Below are positions 36,828-41,369 of a stretch of DNA of 41,369 nucleotides, piece after piece. Both the position numbers and the translations under genes were made by a program. The notes under the pieces are model-generated. The model saw nothing but the letters and a program-made list of their open reading frames with translations, was not told the origin of the DNA and did not search any database. Origin of the DNA: Anaerolineales bacterium (GTDB lineage Bacteria; Chloroflexota; Anaerolineae; 4572-78; J111); the NCBI GenBank assembly GCA_012032575.1, contig JAAUSP010000005.1, positions 1 through 41,369 on the forward strand. Reading direction: 5' to 3'. How positions within the stretch are numbered: position 1 is the first letter of the stretch; each line of letters begins with the position of its first letter.

Positions 36828-38240
36828 TTAGCCTACAGACCCCTCCATTTCCATTTCGATGAGGCGGTTCATTTCCAGGGCGTATTCCATCGGCAGCTCC
36901 TTCACAATCGGCTCGATGAAACCGCTGACGATCATGTTAGCCGCCTGATCCTCCGAAATTCCCCGACTCATGAGGTAGAAAAGCTGCTCTTCGGACACTT
37001 TGGATACACTGGCCTCGTGCCCAATCGAAACATCCTGCTCTTCGATTTCGATATAAGGGAAGGTATCGGAAGCGGACTCCTCATCGAGGATCAGGGCATC
37101 GCAAACCACATTGCTCTTGCTGTTGATTGCACCCGGCGCAACTTTAATCAAGCCACGATAGGTGCTGCGTCCGCCACCCTTACTGATGGATTTACTGGTA
37201 ATCACGGAACTGGTATTGGGCGCGGCGTGGACAATCTTACCACCAGCATCCTGGTGCTGCCCTTTGCCGGCAAATGCGATAGATAGAACTTCGCCGTGTG
37301 CCCCATCGCCTAACAGCCAGACCGCCGGATACTTCACGGTCAGCTTGGAGCCGAGATTGCCGTCTACCCATTCCATTGTCGCATGTTTAAATGCTTGCGC
37401 CCGCTTGGTGACCAGATTGTAAACATTGTGGCTCCAGTTCTGGATGGTCGAGTAGCGACAGCGCGCATTGTCTTTGACAATGATTTCGACGACGGCGCTG
37501 TGCAGGCTGTCGGTCGAATACGTTGGGGCAGTACAGCCTTCCACGTAGTGAACATAAGCGCCTTCATCTACAATAATCAGGGTGCGCTCAAACTGGCCCA
37601 TGCTCTGGGCGTTGATGCGGAAGTAGGCTTGCAGGGGCAGGTCCACATGCACCCCTTTGGGGACATAAATAAAGCTGCCACCCGACCAAACCGCGGTATT
37701 CAGCGCCGCAAATTTGTTATCTTCCGGCGGAATAACCGTACCGAAATATTCCTTGACAATATCAGGATGGTCGCGCAGCGCCGCATCCATATCTAAGAAG
37801 ATGACGCCTTTCTTTTCCAGGTCTTCGATAATGCTGTGGTAGACCACTTCACTCTCATATTGTGCGCCCACACCGGCCAGGAACTTCTGTTCGGCTTCGG
37901 GGATGCCGAGTCGGTCGAACGTTTTGCGAATATCTTCCGGCACGTCATCCCAGGATTTAAAGGCCTTATCGGAGTCAATCGGTTTAATGTAGTAATAAAT
38001 ATCGTCAAAGTCAATCGTGTCGAGCTGACCGCGCCCCGGCCACTGCGGCATGGGCCGCTCCAGGAAGTGGCGATAGGCGCGTAAGCGCATCTCCAACATC
38101 CATTCCGGCTCTTTCTTCATCCACGAAATTTCGCGGACAATATCTTCGTCCAGTCCCTTGCGTGCTCTAAACGCATAATTTTCGGGGACACTAAAACCGT
38201 ATTTATAATCGTCAAGATTGACATCAAAGGTTGTTGCCAT
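36828..38240 (-). CDS. sufB: Fe-S cluster assembly protein SufB
   Basis: A 470-residue core scaffold of the SUF machine. Seen: [60 protein letters not shown] (with the conserved Cys), [20 protein letters not shown], and [20 protein letters not shown]. The ATG at 38240 is 1 nt after the sufC stop; a longer reading from 38360 overlaps sufC and lacks SUF similarity. Confidence 0.96.
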   Translation of the reverse strand: MATTFDVNLDDYKYGFSVPENYAFRARKGLDEDIVREISWMKKEPEWMLEMRLRAYRHFLERPMPQWPGRGQLDTIDFDDIYYYIKPIDSDKAFKSWDDVPEDIRKTFDRLGIPEAEQKFLAGVGAQYESEVVYHSIIEDLEKKGVIFLDMDAALRDHPDIVKEYFGTVIPPEDNKFAALNTAVWSGGSFIYVPKGVHVDLPLQAYFRINAQSMGQFERTLIIVDEGAYVHYVEGCTAPTYSTDSLHSAVVEIIVKDNARCRYSTIQNWSHNVYNLVTKRAQAFKHATMEWVDGNLGSKLTVKYPAVWLLGDGAHGEVLSIAFAGKGQHQDAGGKIVHAAPNTSSVITSKSISKGGGRSTYRGLIKVAPGAINSKSNVVCDALILDEESASDTFPYIEIEEQDVSIGHEASVSKVSEEQLFYLMSRGISEDQAANMIVSGFIEPIVKELPMEYALEMNRLIEMEMEGSVG

Positions 38241-38241
38241 C

Positions 38242-39018
38242 TTATGCCGCCTCCATTTCTTTCTCTTTAATAATGTTATCGTAGCCTTCCTGCTCCAACC
38301 GCAGCGCCAGTTCCGGCCCGCCGGATTCAATAATCTGACCGTTGTAGAGGATATGCACAAAATCGGGCTTGACGTAGTTGAGAATCCGCTGGTAGTGAGT
38401 AATTACAATAAAAGAACGGTTGGGGCCGGTGAGGGCGTTCACCCCCTCGGAGACAATCTTCAGCGCGTCAATATCCAAACCGGAGTCGGTTTCATCCAGA
38501 ATAGCATATTTCGGTTCAAGCAGGGCCATTTGCAAAATCTCGGCCCGCTTCTTCTCACCACCGGAAAAGCCTTCGTTCAGGTAGCGGCGGGCGAACTCTT
38601 TATCAATTTTAAGCAGGTTCATCTTCTCGGTCATCAGCTTACGAAACTCGGTGATGGGGATGCCTTTGGGCTTGCCGTCGCCGTTCTTTTCCCCTTTGAC
38701 CGCGTTTACTGCTGTACGCAAGAAGTTGGCCATGCTGATGCCGGGAATGGCCGTCGGATATTGGAAAGCCAGGAACAAGCCCATTTTGGCCCGCTCGTCG
38801 GGGGTCAGTTCCAGCAGATTGACATCGTCCATCCAGACTTCGCCATCTTCAACTTCGTACTTGGGATGACCAGCCAGCGCATAAGCCAGGGTGCTTTTGC
38901 CGGAGCCATTCGGCCCCATGATGGCATGCACTTCACCCAGGCCGACTTCTAAATTCAACCCTTTCAAAATGGGTTTCTCGTCAATACTGACGCGCAAATC
39001 CTTGATTACGAGAGACAT
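38242..39018 (-). CDS. sufC: Fe-S assembly ATPase SufC
   Basis: A 258-residue ABC-type ATPase of the SufBC2D complex. Walker A is GPNGSGKST (about 35-43), the Q-loop is FLAFQYP, the signature [15 protein letters not shown] and Walker [12 protein letters not shown], then VITHYQRIL (H-switch). It is the first gene of the long leftward operon; GGAG lies about 14 nt before the ATG. Confidence 0.96.
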   Translation of the reverse strand: MSLVIKDLRVSIDEKPILKGLNLEVGLGEVHAIMGPNGSGKSTLAYALAGHPKYEVEDGEVWMDDVNLLELTPDERAKMGLFLAFQYPTAIPGISMANFLRTAVNAVKGEKNGDGKPKGIPITEFRKLMTEKMNLLKIDKEFARRYLNEGFSGGEKKRAEILQMALLEPKYAILDETDSGLDIDALKIVSEGVNALTGPNRSFIVITHYQRILNYVKPDFVHILYNGQIIESGGPELALRLEQEGYDNIIKEKEMEAA

Positions 39019-39073
39019 CTTAACTTCAAAACTCCTTCAATTTGGGGATAAGTAGTATTTTGATTGTGCCGCT

Positions 39074-39102
39074 ATTGTAGCACACCCCCCGGACTTTGTC
39101 AA
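39074..39102 (-). promoter_or_regulatory. promoter of the suf operon
   Basis: On the minus strand a perfect TTGACA (39097-39102), 17-bp spacer and TACAAT (39074-39079). The start lies near 39067, about 50 nt before sufC. Confidence 0.8.
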
Positions 39103-39113
39103 CTATTTAGTTA
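39100..39113. promoter_or_regulatory. SufR-like operator
   Basis: CAAC-TATTTA-GTTA matches 7 of 8 fixed bases of the cyanobacterial SufR site CAAC-N6-GTTG. It overlaps the -35 box of the suf promoter and lies 8 bp before the -35 box of the sufR promoter, so one repressor could control both. Confidence 0.5.
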
Positions 39114-39120
39114 TTTAATT

Positions 39121-39149
39121 TTGCAAAGTTGAAAAAGTTGTGGTACAAT
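39121..39149 (+). promoter_or_regulatory. promoter of sufR
   Basis: TTGCAA (39121-39126), 17-bp spacer, TACAAT (39144-39149). Downstream, 39180-39300, an AT-rich stretch of AATTTAG-type heptamers and CTTATTT repeats forms the leader. Confidence 0.65.
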
Positions 39150-39315
39150 CTGCTCGTATCAAAATAAAAGTTATTGATATTAGCACATAAAATACGAAAG
39201 TAGAAAATTTAAGAATTAAGAAATTAGAATTTAGAATTTAGAATAACGCTTCATTATCTACACTTCTTATTTCTTATTTTTTATTTCTTATCTTCTTTGC
39301 CCCGGAGTAAAACGA

Positions 39316-39987
39316 ATGATGATTGGAAGTGAGAACACCCCCTTAATTCACAAACATATGCCAATGACTCGCCGCCGGATTTTGACGCTGCTGAAAGAAG
39401 AGAAGGAATTGACCGCCGATCAACTGGCCGAGATGCTGGCTATCAGTGCGGTCGCGGTGCGCCGGCATTTAACCAAGCTGGAAAGCGACCAGTTGGTTGA
39501 ATACAAAGAAGTGCAGCGCGGCATGGGCCGGCCCAGTTTTGTCTATCACCTCGGCGCAGCAGCGGCCAACTATTTTCCGCGCCGTTATGAGGAGTTAGCC
39601 AGTACCGTTCTGGAAACCATCCGCGATTTGTACGGCTCGGATGCAGTAGATGCAGTCTTTCGGGTTCGCTCCGAGCAGGTCATCAACGATTATCGGCGCA
39701 AGGTCAACGGCAAAACGCTGGATATTCGCCTGGAGCAGGTCACCCAACTGCGCGAGGCCGACGGCTATATGTCAAGTTGGGAACGGACTCAGGAAAATAC
39801 CTTCATCCTGCGCGAGGCCAACTGCCCGATTATCAATGTCGCCGCCGGATGTGACGCCGCTTGCAGCCACGATCAGGCTATGCTTGAATCGCTGCTCGAT
39901 GCCCAAGTAACCCGCACCGGCCATCTGGCTCGCGGCGATGGCGCTTGCGTCTACGAAATCCGGCCCAAAATGCAGGCCGGGTCGTAA
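39316..39987 (+). CDS. sufR: SufR-type transcription regulator of Fe-S assembly
   Basis: A 223-residue protein. A winged helix (about 17-80: RRRILTLLKEEKELTADQLA, AVAVRRHLTKLE, RGMGRPSFVYHL) is followed by a sensor part with cysteines C170, C179, C183 and C211 (ANCPIINVAAGCDAACSH, GACVYEI), suited to a [4Fe-4S] cluster. In cyanobacteria and actinobacteria, cluster-loaded SufR represses suf. It is divergent from sufC, as expected. GGAG lies 8 nt before the ATG at 39316; an ATG at 39358 is possible. Confidence 0.9.
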   Translation: MMIGSENTPLIHKHMPMTRRRILTLLKEEKELTADQLAEMLAISAVAVRRHLTKLESDQLVEYKEVQRGMGRPSFVYHLGAAAANYFPRRYEELASTVLETIRDLYGSDAVDAVFRVRSEQVINDYRRKVNGKTLDIRLEQVTQLREADGYMSSWERTQENTFILREANCPIINVAAGCDAACSHDQAMLESLLDAQVTRTGHLARGDGACVYEIRPKMQAGS

Positions 39988-39988
39988 C

Positions 39989-40070
39989 GTAACTACTCAG
40001 CCATGACATTTCGACCCGCCAAGCGGGGAGAAATCTCCGGGGCCGATGTAGTGCGGCGCTGAGCAGTTAC
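39989..40070. repeat. 82-bp palindromic element
   Basis: Ends GTAACTACTCAGC (39989-40001) and GCTGAGCAGTTAC (40058-40070) match at 12 of 13 positions in inverted form. The core CATTTCGACCCGCC...GAGAAATC resembles the element at 11031-11198. Confidence 0.7.
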
Positions 40071-40128
40071 GCCGGATCGTAACATTTGCCGCGAGGCTTT
40101 ACCTCCGTTAAAATTAACCATTACCATA

Positions 40129-40149
40129 GGGCAGGTTTAAGACCTGCCC
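40129..40149. repeat. small palindrome before the ApbC gene
   Basis: GGGCAGGT, TTAAG, ACCTGCCC, followed by TTCCTATCTTT. It could be a weak terminator of sufR or one more member of the ACCTG palindrome family. Confidence 0.55.
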
Positions 40150-40176
40150 TTCCTATCTTTAGCCAGGAGTAAACTT

Positions 40177-41271
40177 ATGTCAAAAGTCACTGAAGCTCAG
40201 GTGATGGAAGCGCTCAGCCACGTCATCGAGCCGGAACTGCACCGCGATCTGGTTACGCTGGATATGGTCAAGAATGTGCAAATCAACGGCGGCCAGGTCA
40301 ATTTTACGATTATGCTCACTACCCCGGCCTGCCCTTTGAAACACAAAATGGAGGCCGATGCGAATGCGGCTTTGCTGGCCGTCCCCGGCGTGGAAAAGGT
40401 TAATATCAGCTTTGACGCCAACATTCCTGCCGACGCCCGGCTGATGGGCAAAATGAATATCGGCGTCAAAAATGCCATTGCCGTCGCCTCCGGCAAAGGT
40501 GGAGTCGGCAAAAGCACCATGTCGGCCAATCTGGCCCTCAGCCTGGCCCTCGATGGGGCTAAGGTTGGTCTGCTGGATGCGGATGTGTACGGCCCCAATA
40601 TTCCTATGATGATGGGCGTCAATGAGCGGCCCAAAGGCCAGAACAACAAAATTATCCCCCCGCAAGCCTACAATGTAAAAATAATGAGCATGGGTTTTCT
40701 GGTGGACCCCAACCAGCCGGTGATCTGGCGCGGCCCCATGATCCACAATGCCCTGCGTCAATTTTTGCAGGATGTGGAGTGGGGCAGCCTGGATTACCTG
40801 GTGATAGACCTGCCGCCCGGCACCGGCGACGCCAGCTTGAGCCTGGCCCAGAGCCTCAGCCTGACCGGCGCGGTGATTGTCACCACGCCGCAGCAGGTCG
40901 CCTTGAGCGATGTAGTGCGCGGCGTGGCCATGTTCCAGCAGTTGAATGTGCCAATTTTGGGCGTCATCGAGAATATGAGTTATTTCATTGCGCCTGATAC
41001 CGGCAACCGCTATGACATTTTTGGGCACGGGGGCGGCGCGACGATGGCCAAAGAAGTGGGCGCTGACTTTTTGGGCGAAGTGCCGCTGGAGCCGCAGATT
41101 CGCATGGGCGGCGATGAGGGCAGCCCGATTGTGGTCCGCGCCCCTGAATCGGTGGCGGCGCAGGCGATTCGGCAAGTGGCCCAAAAGGTGGCGGCGGCAA
41201 TCAGCGTGCAGAATTTACTCCACACCCCGCGCCAATTCCAGGCCGACCCGACGCTGTCCATTCTGAATTAG
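40177..41271 (+). CDS. Mrp/NBP35/ApbC-family Fe-S carrier ATPase
   Basis: A 364-residue protein. A MIP18-like (DUF59) N-terminal domain (about 5-85, with [11 protein letters not shown]) is joined to a P-loop ATPase with the deviant Walker [10 protein letters not shown] (105-113), [28 protein letters not shown] and VIENMSYF. Family members carry Fe-S clusters between two subunits by a C-terminal CxxC. Here the matching place (about 272-275) reads APDT, so the bridging cysteines are missing. AGGAG lies 8 nt before the ATG. It follows sufR in the same direction. Confidence 0.92.
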   Translation: MSKVTEAQVMEALSHVIEPELHRDLVTLDMVKNVQINGGQVNFTIMLTTPACPLKHKMEADANAALLAVPGVEKVNISFDANIPADARLMGKMNIGVKNAIAVASGKGGVGKSTMSANLALSLALDGAKVGLLDADVYGPNIPMMMGVNERPKGQNNKIIPPQAYNVKIMSMGFLVDPNQPVIWRGPMIHNALRQFLQDVEWGSLDYLVIDLPPGTGDASLSLAQSLSLTGAVIVTTPQQVALSDVVRGVAMFQQLNVPILGVIENMSYFIAPDTGNRYDIFGHGGGATMAKEVGADFLGEVPLEPQIRMGGDEGSPIVVRAPESVAAQAIRQVAQKVAAAISVQNLLHTPRQFQADPTLSILN

Positions 41272-41273
41272 CA

Positions 41274-41352
41274 CTCAGTGCAAAACGAGCAAGCCGGGCT
41301 CCTACGCCCGGCTAATTCGGCGGCGTGGGAGCCGCCTCTGCTGAGTTTCGCA
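41274..41352. repeat. interspersed hairpin element at window end
   Basis: Two stems: AGCCGGGC / GCCCGGCT (41292-41313) and GGCGGC / GCCGCC (41319-41336). The second stem with its loop, GGCGGCGTGGGAGCCGCC, also occurs, on the other strand, in the element at 22992-23098. Nothing else is visible to the end. Confidence 0.65.
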
Positions 41353-41369
41353 CTATTCTCAACTAAAGG

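Overview
The window looks like a chromosomal piece of a Chloroflexota bacterium, probably Anaerolineae-like. This is inferred from three things: exported proteins that end in a short YLPxI-K tail, many short tandem and palindromic interspersed repeats, and protein sequences that look Chloroflexi-like to me (MurE, the SufR/SUF set, groESL). I saw no rRNA, tRNA, CRISPR array, prophage or intact insertion sequence. Most genes lie on the minus strand.

Layout. 118-3064 (+): a small conserved protein, a SWIM zinc-finger protein and a zinc-dependent phospholipase C-like protein. 3068-7689 (-): a very large secreted subtilisin-like protease whose reading frame contains arrays of 8-bp repeats. 7931-13290 (-): murE, a two-component system (sensor kinase and OmpR-type regulator) and recF. 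13726-19228 (-): a compact stress-like block. In transcription order it holds a one-TM membrane protein, two tiny basic proteins (39 and 41 aa), groES, groEL, a winged-helix protein, a receiver-only response regulator, a CarD-type RNA polymerase-binding protein coupled to a pentapeptide-repeat protein, and two small proteins that overlap by ATGA. 19480-22896 (+): a two-domain glycosyltransferase and a GH130 glycosidase/phosphorylase as an operon. 23217-27446: an MBL-fold hydrolase, a large surface protein and a ferredoxin-NADP reductase. 27709-41271: a sulfur and iron-sulfur hub.

The hub reads from a divergent control region at 39019-39315, which has two good sigma-70 promoters and a SufR-like box. 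Rightward run sufR and then an Mrp/ApbC P-loop carrier. Leftward run sufC, sufB, sufD, a thiosulfate sulfurtransferase, a second sufU-like gene, sufS, sufU, a Uma2-family nuclease-like protein, a Rieske ferredoxin and a MIP18/SufT-like factor. After a terminator or attenuator comes a CysO/MoaD-like sulfur carrier, a rhodanese-ThiF fusion and a CysM-like cysteine synthase, then ferredoxin-NADP reductase. The content suggests one neighbourhood that mobilises sulfur (SufS, SufU, rhodaneses), assembles and delivers Fe-S clusters (SufBCD, MIP18, ApbC), and makes cysteine from a protein-bound thiocarboxylate.

Two properties cut across the window. First, seven genes, including the essential groEL, carry apparent single-base frameshifts, several in homopolymers. 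Long-read consensus error is the likeliest cause, so I annotate them as single genes. Second, 7- and 8-bp tandem repeats and near-perfect palindromes occur in many intergenic gaps and also inside the coding frames of the protease, murE, the MBL hydrolase and the 3' end of the second sufU.
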